Shown: one piece after another, positions 27,130 to 35,864 of the stretch | Position numbering within the stretch: the first letter of the stretch is position 1 | Layout: the number at the start of each line of letters is the position of its first letter | DNA from: JBBTUF01 sp038063855 | GTDB taxonomy: Bacteria; Patescibacteriota; Minisyncoccia; Ryanbacterales; GWA2-47-10b | NCBI GenBank assembly: GCA_038063855.1 | Contig: JBBTUF010000024.1 | Coordinates: forward strand, 1-44,505 | Direction of reading: 5' to 3' | DNA: 44,505 nt | Translations under genes and position numbers: made by a program | The notes under the pieces: model-generated | What the model was told of the DNA's origin: nothing | Seen by the model: the letters and a program-made list of their open reading frames with translations, nothing else | The model's database searches: none

Positions 27130-28563
27130 TTAAAGAAGCCGTGCGGCGAGTTCTGCTAATTCGTCGCGCTCGACTGTTATGAGAGTTACAGTCCCTGCGA
27201 GTGGTTGCCCCTTGAATCCTTGGATTACGTGGGTGATGCCATTGTTTGTTACATCGACTTCGGGGTTGTCGATTTGTGTTGGGTCACCGGTGATTACAAA
27301 CTTGGATCCAGGTCCACATCGAGAGACGATTTTTTTTGCTTCGCCTGGCGTAAGGTCTTGGCATTCATCTACGACTGTATATGAATGTCTGAAAGTGCTG
27401 CCTTTGCAGAAGTTTATGGGTTTTATTTCGAGTGCGTGTCGCTCTATCATGTCCAGAGCGGCGCTAAAGGGGTGGCTTTCATATCCCATAGTATTTTTCG
27501 GAGAGCCACTCCCGGTTTCCGGGAAATCCTCTTTGATGAATGTTATTGCATCGAGAATGGGTGTCATCCATGGTTCAAATTTTTCTTTGAGATCGCCCGG
27601 GAGAAATCCCAATCTATTCCCAGTTTCATGCGTTGGCCGGTATACAGAAATTTGCCGGAAAAGGTTTTTTTCGAAGAGATGGCATCCCGCGAGCAATGCG
27701 ATAAGTGTTTTGCCGGTGCCGGCTATTCCTACGAGAGAAACAAATCGAATATCAGGATCAACGAGAAGATCATATGCAATCAGTTGCTCCTCGTTTATAG
27801 GGAAAGCCGGTTGTTTCTTTTGAGCTGCCGTGGCGAATGGTATGAAGCGCAAAACACGGTGTCGATCGTTAAGTTTTTCTTTGTATCGAAGAAGAAGAGT
27901 GGTGCCGTTTGGAAATTTTACTCGACAACAAGTATTCGGGAAAAGAGTTTGTCTGTCGGTAATGTTCCATAGATCTGATATCGGCACAACCTTTTCTTTG
28001 TACACTTTATCAATAAAATCTTTTCGGTATTCGTCGATTTTGAAATCGATAACACCGCTGTAGAGTTGGTCGATTGATTCTATCACCTTGTCAGACAAAT
28101 AGTCCTGCGAAGTGATACCTTGCGCATCAGCCATAATGCGTTGATCTGGATGTTTGCTTACAAAAATTACCTGCACCCGCTTTTCAGGAGGGTTCCCTGA
28201 TTCGATTTTCATCCATTTATGTGCCACGCCAAGTGCGCCCGAATGTCGATTTTGACGTTTTGCACTACTCCTGTTTATTTGGTTTTTTGGCGTTCCATCG
28301 TCAATAATTACAGTTCCGCCACTACTTGTGGTGACGCCTCTTCGAAGATTTCCTCGAAGTCGGTATACCTCAATGTTGCGCAAAGCTTGTGTCGCATTTC
28401 GTGCCCTGCCGTTGTCTCCGGAGTTTGCATGTGTGCCTAGGGCGCCGATAGTTTCGAGCGGTATGACAAGGTCATTATTGCCGAAATTATCCATGCGCTC
28501 TGGATCATATGTAAAAAGACTTTGGCATAGAACGAATTTTTTCTTTCTTCCAAAGGTTTCCAT
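27130..28563 (-). CDS. PhoH-like ATPase with a PIN-like N-terminal domain
   Basis: ATG 28563 is chosen: an AGAAAGGG site lies 6 nt upstream, while the frame start at 28593 has none. The 477 residues combine a PIN-type N-terminal domain (FVLCQSLFTYDPERMDNF, LVIPLETIGAL) and a PhoH ATPase domain with Walker A GIAGTGKT, Walker B VVDECQDL and the sensor-like FVITGDPTQID. PhoH2-type proteins are RNA helicase-RNases. Here the PIN Asp expected in the first motif (LDTN) is Cys13, and the later acidic position in VSKD is His, so nuclease activity is doubtful. It is divergent from the atp operon. Confidence 0.88.
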   Translation of the reverse strand: METFGRKKKFVLCQSLFTYDPERMDNFGNNDLVIPLETIGALGTHANSGDNGRARNATQALRNIEVYRLRGNLRRGVTTSSGGTVIIDDGTPKNQINRSSAKRQNRHSGALGVAHKWMKIESGNPPEKRVQVIFVSKHPDQRIMADAQGITSQDYLSDKVIESIDQLYSGVIDFKIDEYRKDFIDKVYKEKVVPISDLWNITDRQTLFPNTCCRVKFPNGTTLLLRYKEKLNDRHRVLRFIPFATAAQKKQPAFPINEEQLIAYDLLVDPDIRFVSLVGIAGTGKTLIALLAGCHLFEKNLFRQISVYRPTHETGNRLGFLPGDLKEKFEPWMTPILDAITFIKEDFPETGSGSPKNTMGYESHPFSAALDMIERHALEIKPINFCKGSTFRHSYTVVDECQDLTPGEAKKIVSRCGPGSKFVITGDPTQIDNPEVDVTNNGITHVIQGFKGQPLAGTVTLITVERDELAELAARLL

Positions 28564-28655
28564 GAGCACCCTTTCTGTGAGTAAGGTTGTCAATGCCTCT
28601 GCTTATATTCATAACGGAAATGCAAGAAAAAACCAATAGGTTCAAAAAAATTCCG

Positions 28656-28684
28656 TTGCTTTTTGGTGCGATGACTACTATACT
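28656..28684 (+). promoter_or_regulatory. Promoter of the ATP synthase operon
   Basis: TTGCTT at 28656-28661 and TATACT at 28679-28684 are 17 nt apart. The predicted start, about 28691, gives a leader of roughly 9 nt before atpB. Confidence 0.65.
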
Positions 28685-28699
28685 AATCTATTAAAGTAT

Positions 28700-29422
28700 A
28701 TGCATGAGATTTCAATCAAAGCAGAAGAGCTTTTCCGCCTTGGGTCATTCCCGATAACAAATTCGCTCGTATTGGCTGCGGTATCATTAGCAGTGATTCT
28801 TTTGTTTGTATTTTTATTACGAAGTCGTATTGTAATGATCCCTCGCACACTGCAAAGCATTTTTGAGTTAATTTGCGAGCAAGTATTGGGGATAATGGAT
28901 GCCGTTTTAGGAAAACGTTCGACGAGCGAGTATTATTTTCCGTTTATCGCAAGCATGTTTTTCTTTTTGCTCGTCTCTAATTGGTTGGGTCTGTTGCCGC
29001 TTGTTGGCTCGTTAGAATTTCATTCAAAACCGCTTTTCCGTGCGCCTGCCGCTGATCTCAATTTTACTTTTGCACTCGCCATTATATCGGTATTCGCAAC
29101 GCAGATTCTTGGTGTATTAGCGCTGGGGATTCGTCGTCACGCATCAAAATACTTTACTCTTAAAAATCCGATATTCACTTTTGTTGGTCTTCTTGAATTA
29201 GTTTCAGAATTTGCTAAGATAATCTCGTTCTCGTTTCGTTTGTTCGGGAACGTTTTTGCAGGGGAGGTCCTGCTGATTATCATAGGGTTCCTTGTTCCAT
29301 ATATATTGCCGCTTCCGTTTTTGTTTCTTGAAGTATTCGTAGGCTTTATGCAGGCGTTTATCTTCTCAATGCTCACACTCGTGTTTATTGGCATGGCGGT
29401 TGCAGAGGAACCTTCGCATTAA
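28700..29422 (+). CDS. atpB: ATP synthase F0 subunit a
   Basis: The 240-residue membrane protein holds the proton half-channel helix EFAKIISFSFRLFGNVFAGEVL with the essential Arg, then a final pair of helices with FVGFMQAFIFSMLTLVFIGMA. It starts the atpBEFHAGDC operon, in the common bacterial order; no atpI is present. The spacing to atpE is 53 nt and includes a small CTCG/CGAG hairpin (about 29427-29450), which may help raise c-subunit expression. Confidence 0.95.
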   Translation: MHEISIKAEELFRLGSFPITNSLVLAAVSLAVILLFVFLLRSRIVMIPRTLQSIFELICEQVLGIMDAVLGKRSTSEYYFPFIASMFFFLLVSNWLGLLPLVGSLEFHSKPLFRAPAADLNFTFALAIISVFATQILGVLALGIRRHASKYFTLKNPIFTFVGLLELVSEFAKIISFSFRLFGNVFAGEVLLIIIGFLVPYILPLPFLFLEVFVGFMQAFIFSMLTLVFIGMAVAEEPSH

Positions 29423-29475
29423 TAGAGCCTCGTACAGAGTCGTGTGCGAGTAAGAATTATTGATTAAATTATTTC

Positions 29476-29706
29476 ATGAGTCCAGAAGTTATTAAATTTG
29501 TGGCCATCGCCTTCATTATGGGCATTGGTACGATCGGGCCGGCTATTGCTATTGGCATGATTGGATCTCGCGGTGCCGATTCGATTGGTCGCAATCCTGA
29601 AGCTGCTCCAAAAATTCAGACTGCTATGATCTTGGCAATTGTGTTTGCAGAAGCGATCGCAATTTATGCCTTGGTAGTTTCGTTAATTTTAAAGTTCGTC
29701 GAATAG
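29476..29706 (+). CDS. atpE: ATP synthase F0 subunit c
   Basis: The 76-residue hairpin of two helices carries the loop RNPEAAPKIQ and the ion-binding Glu59 in VFAEAIAIYALVV. The residue after Glu is Ala, and helix 1 lacks the Gln of Na-type rings, so a proton ring is more likely than a sodium ring. It lies between atpB and atpF in the standard order. Confidence 0.95.
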   Translation: MSPEVIKFVAIAFIMGIGTIGPAIAIGMIGSRGADSIGRNPEAAPKIQTAMILAIVFAEAIAIYALVVSLILKFVE

Positions 29707-29715
29707 CATACCAGC

Positions 29716-30225
29716 ATGGCTGTTATCTTCAGTCAACTTGGAGTCGATTGGCGGCTTCTGCTTGCGCAGGGAGTTAATTTTCTCGTTGTGCTTGGCGTGT
29801 TGACGGTGTTTGTATGGAAGCCATTATTGCGCATGATGGATGCGCGGCGTGAACGCATCGAAGATGGATTACAGAATGCAAAAAATGCAGATGCGCGACT
29901 CGCAAGTATTGAAAAATTAAAAGAAGCGCGCATGTCGGAGGCCGAGCGCGAGGCAGTGATGCGCATTTCGGAGGCGGAATCCGATGCGAATCGTCGCGCA
30001 GGTGAAATTATAAAAGCTGGCGAAAAAAAATCAGCCAGCATACTCAAAGAAGGGCAGGCGATTTTGGCTCAACGTCGAGAAGAACAGTTTGATGAGTTGA
30101 TTCGTGAGGCTGGCTCCATTATACGAAGTGCGGTTGCCAAGGCGGCACTGTTACACCCGACTCATATTGACGAAAAACTCATCGCCGAGGCATCAAAAGT
30201 TATAGAACAGGAGGCTCGAGTATGA
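29716..30225 (+). CDS. atpF: ATP synthase F0 subunit b
   Basis: The 169 residues have one N-terminal TM helix (about 12-32, LLAQGVNFLVVLGVLTVFVWKPL) and a long charged helix with heptad character, the peripheral stalk dimer. KPLLRMMDARRERIEDGLQNA is the typical b-subunit start of the stalk. The stop overlaps the atpH start by 4 nt. Only one b gene is present, so a homodimeric stalk is expected. Confidence 0.93.
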   Translation: MAVIFSQLGVDWRLLLAQGVNFLVVLGVLTVFVWKPLLRMMDARRERIEDGLQNAKNADARLASIEKLKEARMSEAEREAVMRISEAESDANRRAGEIIKAGEKKSASILKEGQAILAQRREEQFDELIREAGSIIRSAVAKAALLHPTHIDEKLIAEASKVIEQEARV

Positions 30226-30602
30226 AATATTCAGTCGATGTATATGCACGCGCTTTTTTTGAAGCTACACGATCATCTTCAGCGGCCGATCATGGTAAAC
30301 TTGTAAAACGTTTTATTAAGGTTATTACAAAAAATGGAGATGCATCACGACTGCCCTTTGTATTCAGAGAGATCCAAAAACGTTTTATTCGAGCGACAGG
30401 CGGCTCTATGATTGATATAGCACTTGCACGTCCCGTAAATCATGAAGTGACTGATGGTATGTTAAAGCAGTTTAGTAAGAAAGATTTTGTACGTTTCTCA
30501 ATTGATCCCGCGTTGGTTGCGGGCGCGAGAGTTACTATTAATGGTGAACGAGAGTATGATAATTCTTTTGCGAACCGTCTTAAGAAAATATTTAAATCAT
30601 AG
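30222..30602 (+). CDS. atpH: ATP synthase F1 subunit delta (short)
   Basis: A 126-residue form, against about 175 in most bacteria. The start MKYSVDVYARAFFEA resembles the delta N-terminus, and the C-terminal part with KDFVRFSIDPALVAGARVTINGEREYDNSFANRLKKI matches the conserved delta end (usually LIGGFVIRIGDxxxDxSxRxKL). The middle of the protein is shortened. It links the b stalk to the top of F1. Its position between atpF and atpA supports the assignment more than sequence alone. Confidence 0.85.
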   Translation: MKYSVDVYARAFFEATRSSSAADHGKLVKRFIKVITKNGDASRLPFVFREIQKRFIRATGGSMIDIALARPVNHEVTDGMLKQFSKKDFVRFSIDPALVAGARVTINGEREYDNSFANRLKKIFKS

Positions 30603-30605
30603 TTT

Positions 30606-32141
30606 ATGCAATACGATATTGTCGAAAAATTAAAGAAAGAGATTGAAGGATTTGTCGAGAAGCCTGGTTTTGAATCGATTGGCCGTGTTGTCGAGACAGG
30701 AGATGGTATTGCAAAAGTAGAAGGTTTACGAAATGCAATGGCGCAAGAATTGCTCGTTGTTGAAACCTCGGTAGGCGAGCGAGCGGCACTTGCGTTTAAT
30801 CTTGAAGAAAATTTCATCGGTATTATTTTATTAAGTGCGGCAGAATCCGTGCGCGTGGGGGATCGTGTTCGTTCAACGGGGCGAGTGCTTTCTTTGAGTG
30901 TTGGAGAAGAGCTCATAGGGCGTGTGATTGATCCGCTTGGAGTTCCGCTTGATGGCAAGGGGGCTTTGTATTCATCAAAGTCAAAACCAAAAGAATATAC
31001 GCTTGAGCGTAATGCGCCTTCGGTGCTTGATCGTGAATCAGTACGAACGCCGATCCATACAGGTGTTATGGCAGTTGACTCGATGATTCCGATTGGACGT
31101 GGTCAGCGAGAACTTATTATTGGTGATCGGCAAACTGGCAAAACCGCTATTGCGCTCGACACAATTTTAAATCAACAGCACGATAAGGGGCGCACAACTC
31201 CGATTTGTATTTATGTTGCCATTGGGCAGAAAAATTCTAAGATCGCAAATATTGTAAAAATATTGGAAGATGCAGGGGCGCTTGCGTACACGATTGTAGT
31301 TTCAGCGCCCGCGTCGGCTCCCGCATCTCTGCAATATCTTGCGCCGTTTGCGGGAGCAGCAATTGGCGAATATTTTATGGATTTGGGGCGTGATGCGCTC
31401 GTGGTATACGATGATCTTTCAAAACATGCGGCGTCTTATCGTGAACTCTCTTTACTTTTACGCAGGCCGCCGGGTCGCGAGGCATATCCGGGTGATGTTT
31501 TTTATCTTCACTCGCGATTATTAGAGCGCGCGGCAAAGATGAGCAAAGAAAAAGGAGGAGGTTCTTTGACCGCATTGCCGATTATCGAGACGCAACTTGG
31601 CGATGTCTCGGCCTATGTACCTACAAATGTTATCTCGATTACGGATGGGCAAATTTATCTCGAATCAAATCTTTTTTATCAAGGAATACGGCCGGCAGTA
31701 AATGTTGGTCTTTCAGTTTCGCGGGTTGGCTCGTCAGCACAAACAAAAGCTATGAAGCAGGTTGCGGGGCGACTTCGTCTTGAGCTTGCGCAATTTCGTG
31801 CACTTGAGGCTTTTGTACAATTTGCATCAGATCTTGATGAAGCAACACAGAAAAAAATTCACCGCGGTAAACTGCTTGTTGAAGTGTTAAAGCAAACCGA
31901 TCGTGAGCCAGAACCATTTGAACGGCAAGTGGTTATTCTGTATGTAGCTCTTGGAGGTCTGCTTGATGATATCGCGCACCAACAGATTAAAAAATTCAAA
32001 ACCGAATTGCTCGAATATCTTGATAAGCGTCATCAGCATCTTCTTGAATCACTTGGAAGCTCCGGCGTTCTTACGGAAGCGATGGAGGCGGAACTCAAGG
32101 GTGCGATTGATGATTTTAAAAAGATATTTTCAAGCGCATAA
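30606..32141 (+). CDS. atpA: ATP synthase F1 subunit alpha
   Basis: The 511-residue protein has the beta-barrel start SIGRVVETGDGIAKVEGL, Walker A GDRQTGKTAIALDT, AIGQKNSKIANIV, VVYDDLSKHAASYRELSLLLRRPPGREAYPGD and the late ISITDGQIYLESNLFYQGIRPAVNVGLSVSRVGS. All regular alpha motifs are intact. It lies 3 nt after atpH. Alpha supplies the non-catalytic nucleotide sites and the arginine finger (in VGLSVSRVGS). Confidence 0.97.
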   Translation: MQYDIVEKLKKEIEGFVEKPGFESIGRVVETGDGIAKVEGLRNAMAQELLVVETSVGERAALAFNLEENFIGIILLSAAESVRVGDRVRSTGRVLSLSVGEELIGRVIDPLGVPLDGKGALYSSKSKPKEYTLERNAPSVLDRESVRTPIHTGVMAVDSMIPIGRGQRELIIGDRQTGKTAIALDTILNQQHDKGRTTPICIYVAIGQKNSKIANIVKILEDAGALAYTIVVSAPASAPASLQYLAPFAGAAIGEYFMDLGRDALVVYDDLSKHAASYRELSLLLRRPPGREAYPGDVFYLHSRLLERAAKMSKEKGGGSLTALPIIETQLGDVSAYVPTNVISITDGQIYLESNLFYQGIRPAVNVGLSVSRVGSSAQTKAMKQVAGRLRLELAQFRALEAFVQFASDLDEATQKKIHRGKLLVEVLKQTDREPEPFERQVVILYVALGGLLDDIAHQQIKKFKTELLEYLDKRHQHLLESLGSSGVLTEAMEAELKGAIDDFKKIFSSA

Positions 32142-32144
32142 AAT

Positions 32145-33053
32145 ATGGAATCGATACAAAACATAAAATCACGACTCGGCGCGGTAAAAAATGTTGGTAA
32201 AATTACCAAGGCAATGGAGGTGGTCTCTGCTACCAAGATGCGCAAAGCGCAGGAAATTGCACTTCGTTCACGCCCCTATGCTTTGCGCGCACTCGAATTG
32301 TTGCGTGATCTTACGGAGCACGCGCCTGTAACAAATTCTTTAATGCAAGAACGAGAGGTTCGTAATACGCTTGTGATTCTTGTTGCGTCTGATCGCGGAC
32401 TTGCAGGATCGTTCAACGCACAAATATTTCGTGTTGCCGAATCGCTATTGAATGAGCCACATACAAGTGTGATTGCCCTTGGCAAGAAGGCTTTATCGTT
32501 TGCACAAAAGAAAAATATCCCAATTATTGAAAGCCACATCGGGTTTGGAGATTTTATAGATTTTAGTGAAACTGAACCAGTTGCAGACCGAATTATCAAA
32601 GGATTTCGTGAAGGATTGTGGAACAGAGTTCTGACTGTTTCAACTCATTTTCGTACAACCCTTAAACAAGAAACATTGGTACGTCAAATTTTGCCAACTG
32701 ACTATAAGAAAATAAAAGAAACAGTCGATGAGCTTACGCCAGAGCATGGTCGTTTTTCTGCTAAGAAAAATGGAATTACGAATCGAGTACAGAGTTCTGT
32801 TGATTATATCTATGAGCCATCGATTGAGGTGGTACTCGATGAGCTGGTACCGTATCTCTTGAGTTTACAATTGTATCATGTAATGCTCGAGGCTAATGCG
32901 TCTGAACATTCTGCTCGTATGGTTGCGATGAAAACAGCATCAGACAATGCAGAAGATCTTTCTCGTTCGTTGGTGTTACTCGCAAATAAGGCGCGACAGG
33001 CAAGTATCACAAAAGAGATGATCGAAATTATTTCTACACAAAATGCACTCTAA
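32145..33053 (+). CDS. atpG: ATP synthase F1 subunit gamma
   Basis: The 302 residues show the two conserved coiled-coil ends of the rotor shaft: NIKSRLGAVKNVGKITKAMEVVSATKMRKAQ and, at the C-terminus, YHVMLEANASEHSARMVAMKTASDNAEDL. The middle domain begins LVILVASDRGLAGSFN, the family motif. It starts 3 nt after atpA stop. Length is normal. Confidence 0.95.
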   Translation: MESIQNIKSRLGAVKNVGKITKAMEVVSATKMRKAQEIALRSRPYALRALELLRDLTEHAPVTNSLMQEREVRNTLVILVASDRGLAGSFNAQIFRVAESLLNEPHTSVIALGKKALSFAQKKNIPIIESHIGFGDFIDFSETEPVADRIIKGFREGLWNRVLTVSTHFRTTLKQETLVRQILPTDYKKIKETVDELTPEHGRFSAKKNGITNRVQSSVDYIYEPSIEVVLDELVPYLLSLQLYHVMLEANASEHSARMVAMKTASDNAEDLSRSLVLLANKARQASITKEMIEIISTQNAL

Positions 33054-33057
33054 AAAT

Positions 33058-34431
33058 ATGACTGATATAAAAGGAAAAATTATTCAAGTGATAGGTCCGG
33101 TTGTCGATGTAGAATTTCCTGAATCGCATGTTTTGCCTGCACTCCTGACGGCTCTTACTACAGAGATCGCTGGAGTGGAAGTCGTACTTGAAGTAGCACG
33201 ACATTTAGAGCCTGGGCGGCTTCGTGCTATTGCGCTTTCGAGTACGGATGGTCTTATGCGAGGAGCCGTTGTACACGATACCGGCGCGCCAATATCCGTA
33301 CCCGTTGGTCCTGAAGTGCTTGGACATATTTTTGATGTGCGCGGTACGCCACTTGATATTGAATCGAGTAAAAAAGTATTTAAAAAACGATGGCCAATTC
33401 ATCGCGCTTCGCCAAGTCTTTCCGATCAATCAACGAAAGTAGAAGTTTTTGCAACGGGTATTAAAGTTATCGATTTACTTGCGCCATTTGTAAAAGGTGG
33501 CAAGATTGGGCTTTTTGGTGGTGCTGGCGTTGGGAAAACTGTTCTCCTTATGGAGCTTATTCGCAATGTTGCTGAAGAGTCAGGAGGTGCATCAGTATTT
33601 GCAGGTGTAGGTGAACGATCGCGCGAGGGAAACGATTTATATAATGAAATGAAAGAGTCTGGCGTGCTTGCAAAAACCGCATTGGTATTTGGTCAAATGA
33701 ATGAAGTCCCGGGCGCTCGCCTTAGGGTCGCCCTTTCGGCGCTTACGATGGCTGAATATTTTCGTGACGAAGAACACAAAGACACATTGTTATTTATCGA
33801 TAATATTTTCCGATTTTCTCAAGCAGGAAGTGAAGTTTCAACATTATTAGGGCGCTTGCCGTCGGCAGTAGGATATCAGCCTACACTTGCGTCAGAGATG
33901 GGCGCCTTGCAAGAGCGAATTACTTCCACAAAAAATGGTTCGATTACTTCAGTGCAGGCAATTTATGTACCAGCCGATGATATTACTGATCCTGCCCCGG
34001 CTACATCATTTGCGCATCTTGATTCAACAATTGTACTTTCTCGTGCTCTAACAGAAATCGGTATTTATCCAGCAGTTGATCCGCTTGCATCAAGTTCGAG
34101 TGCACTTGATCCAAAAGTTGTCGGTGAAGAACATTACACTATTGCAAGACGAGTACAACAAATATTGCAGCGATACCGCGAGCTTCAAGATATTATCGCG
34201 ATATTAGGGCTCGAAGAACTTTCTGACGAAGATAGGCTAACTGTCAACCGTGCGCGCAAAATTCAAAACTTTCTTTCGCAACCGTTTTTCGTTGGGGAGG
34301 CATTCACGGGGCGTTCTGGTAAATTCGTAACACTTGCAGAAACCATTTCTGGTTTCAAGGCAATTATTGATGGTGCCTACGACGACAGGCCGGAAGAATT
34401 CTTTTATATGAAAGGGAAGATCGACGAATAA
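33058..34431 (+). CDS. atpD: ATP synthase F1 subunit beta
   Basis: ATG 33058 (MTDIKGKIIQVIGPVVDVEF) is preferred to 33043, which lies inside atpG. The 457 residues contain Walker A GGAGVGKTVLLMELI, AGVGERSREGNDLYNEM with the catalytic Glu, Walker B LLFIDNIFRFSQAGSEVS, then SITSVQAIYVPADDITDPAP. The DELSEED-type lever appears as LEELSDED. It is the catalytic subunit and is complete. Confidence 0.97.
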   Translation: MTDIKGKIIQVIGPVVDVEFPESHVLPALLTALTTEIAGVEVVLEVARHLEPGRLRAIALSSTDGLMRGAVVHDTGAPISVPVGPEVLGHIFDVRGTPLDIESSKKVFKKRWPIHRASPSLSDQSTKVEVFATGIKVIDLLAPFVKGGKIGLFGGAGVGKTVLLMELIRNVAEESGGASVFAGVGERSREGNDLYNEMKESGVLAKTALVFGQMNEVPGARLRVALSALTMAEYFRDEEHKDTLLFIDNIFRFSQAGSEVSTLLGRLPSAVGYQPTLASEMGALQERITSTKNGSITSVQAIYVPADDITDPAPATSFAHLDSTIVLSRALTEIGIYPAVDPLASSSSALDPKVVGEEHYTIARRVQQILQRYRELQDIIAILGLEELSDEDRLTVNRARKIQNFLSQPFFVGEAFTGRSGKFVTLAETISGFKAIIDGAYDDRPEEFFYMKGKIDE

Positions 34432-34435
34432 ATAT

Positions 34436-34696
34436 ATGCGAATTAACATGTATTCACCAAGTGGTATTCAGTTTGAAGGCGAGGCGATGAGCCTCAATGT
34501 GCCAACGCGTGCGGGTGAAATTACAATTCTTGATCATCATCGACCACTTATCTCAATTTTAAAAAAAGGTAAAGCTGTTGTTGTACAGACAAATGGTGAG
34601 AAGTTAGAATATGAGATAGAGTCTGGGTTTTTAGAGATGGATCCTGATAATACTCTCACAGTGCTTATGCACGATCACTATGAAAAAAATAGTTGA
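34436..34696 (+). CDS. atpC: ATP synthase F1 subunit epsilon (N-terminal domain only)
   Basis: The 86 residues cover only the beta-sandwich: MRINMYSPSGIQFEGEAMSLNVPTRAGEITILDHHRPLIS, matching the epsilon motif GxxxxLPxHxPL. The C-terminal two-helix domain that inhibits ATP hydrolysis in many bacteria is absent. The stop lies 17 nt inside the next gene, so the carbonic-anhydrase-like gene may be expressed with the operon. Confidence 0.92.
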   Translation: MRINMYSPSGIQFEGEAMSLNVPTRAGEITILDHHRPLISILKKGKAVVVQTNGEKLEYEIESGFLEMDPDNTLTVLMHDHYEKNS

Positions 34697-35108
34697 GCAT
34701 ATAAGCGATAAAAAACACTATGTATCAGACGCGTGTATCGTATGGTGCTTTGATGCACGATTTGCAACGCTTCGCGATAGGTTTATTAAAAGTAAAGGTT
34801 TTCAAAATGTAGATTTGGTGTGTGTTGCAGGCGGCGCGAAAGATATTGCTGCTCCCGAGCGCGAAGCTGATCGTGAATATGTGCAAGATCAGCTTCGAAA
34901 ATCAATTGCGTTGCACCATACAAAGGAAGTAGTATTGATGGTGCACAATGAATGCGGTGCGTATGGAGGAAAGACTGATGCCGAATTTTATATGCGCGAG
35001 CTTGAACGTGCGCGTGGTATGTTGAAAAATTATTTTCAAGCGGTAAATATTGATGTACCAATTTCATTGTATTACGCCGACTTCGAGGGTGTAAATGAAA
35101 TAGAATAA
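34680..35108 (+). CDS. Carbonic-anhydrase-like protein (short beta-CA type)
   Basis: The 142 residues carry the pattern of a beta-carbonic anhydrase zinc site: Cys23, Asp25 and Arg27 in WCFDARF, and His89 with Cys92 in VHNECGAYGG. This resembles the small putative carbonic anhydrase family, shorter than classic beta-CA (about 200). It overlaps atpC by 17 nt, so it is coupled to the ATP synthase operon, and a strong terminator follows. It could supply bicarbonate or tune local pH; catalysis is inferred only. Confidence 0.72.
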   Translation: MKKIVEHISDKKHYVSDACIVWCFDARFATLRDRFIKSKGFQNVDLVCVAGGAKDIAAPEREADREYVQDQLRKSIALHHTKEVVLMVHNECGAYGGKTDAEFYMRELERARGMLKNYFQAVNIDVPISLYYADFEGVNEIE

Positions 35109-35120
35109 CTAAAAAAGAAA

Positions 35121-35153
35121 AGCCCTCCGACGATTACTGTCGGGGGGCTTTTT
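35121..35153. terminator. Terminator closing the atp operon
   Basis: AGCCCTCCGAC and GTCGGGGGGCT pair over 11 bp (one G-T) with a 7-nt loop and five T. The A-rich left flank makes it usable for the convergent gene as well. Confidence 0.92.
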
Positions 35154-35160
35154 GCTTCTG

Positions 35161-35760
35161 CTATGCGGTAAAAATGTGCTGGGAGGGGAAGGTTCTTGCA
35201 AACTCGTGCTTGTCGATGAAATATGTCTTCATCGGCCTTGAGGGATCAGTGGCAAATTCGCCGTAGTCGACGTGATAGAAGCACGCGACCTTCGGATCGA
35301 GTCTCTTGAGATCTTGTTTGATGCGCGACTTCGCGCACAGTATTAACGCGATGGTACGAAGCAAGCCGATTTCGCGCTCGAGCGCAACACCGCAGATTGC
35401 ATGGCCGATGAGAGCCACAGTTTGGATCCCTTTTTTCTCAATTGCGAATGCAATTGAATCCAAAAAGTCAATGTCTCGGGTTCTGCCGACTTTGTTTGCG
35501 GGAGAGTTCTTTGTGATCAAAAGCGGTCCTCCGTTGTCGGCGAGCATATGGATGCGCGGATCTTTGCATTGTTCGCGCACGATACCTTGCTGATGCGCAT
35601 AAATGTCTGCAGACCGATCGCAATCGGCACAAAAACAGCTGATGACCCCTTTCTCGAGCGACAGGCGATGTCCGTCTACATGCTTGAGAACACCTTGTTC
35701 TTTCAGCTCCTTGACGATGATGCGTTCTGTCGTTGTAAGACCCCTTGATAGCCCTGCCAT
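35161..35760 (-). CDS. Second carbonic-anhydrase-like protein
   Basis: ATG 35760 (MAGLSRGLTTTERIIVKEL) is preferred because GGGAGG lies 6 nt upstream. In the 199 residues, the cluster SCFCADCDRS (Cys44, Asp46, Cys47, Asp48, Arg49) and IGHAICG (His120, Cys123) resemble the CxDxR and HxxC zinc ligands of beta-CA-like proteins, with one extra residue in the first. It also has an N-terminal winged-helix-like lead (TTTERIIVKELKEQGVLKHVDGHRLSL). It converges on the first CA-like gene. The DNA is more GC-rich than its neighbours and it uses a strong Shine-Dalgarno site, unlike most genes here. Confidence 0.55.
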   Translation of the reverse strand: MAGLSRGLTTTERIIVKELKEQGVLKHVDGHRLSLEKGVISCFCADCDRSADIYAHQQGIVREQCKDPRIHMLADNGGPLLITKNSPANKVGRTRDIDFLDSIAFAIEKKGIQTVALIGHAICGVALEREIGLLRTIALILCAKSRIKQDLKRLDPKVACFYHVDYGEFATDPSRPMKTYFIDKHEFARTFPSQHIFTA

Positions 35761-35864
35761 CGCGTCCTCCCTCAACATGGTTAAGTGTGAATGTTCGTAC
35801 GCCCCTTATTCCGCTTTCAATTAAAGCAGTTTTTAACTTAAAAGTCAAGCAAAAAATGCAGAAA

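Noticed and set aside
29476..29706. Sodium-type c ring
   Set aside because: The Gln of helix 1 and the Ser/Thr after the ion-binding Glu are missing, so a proton ring is the simpler reading.
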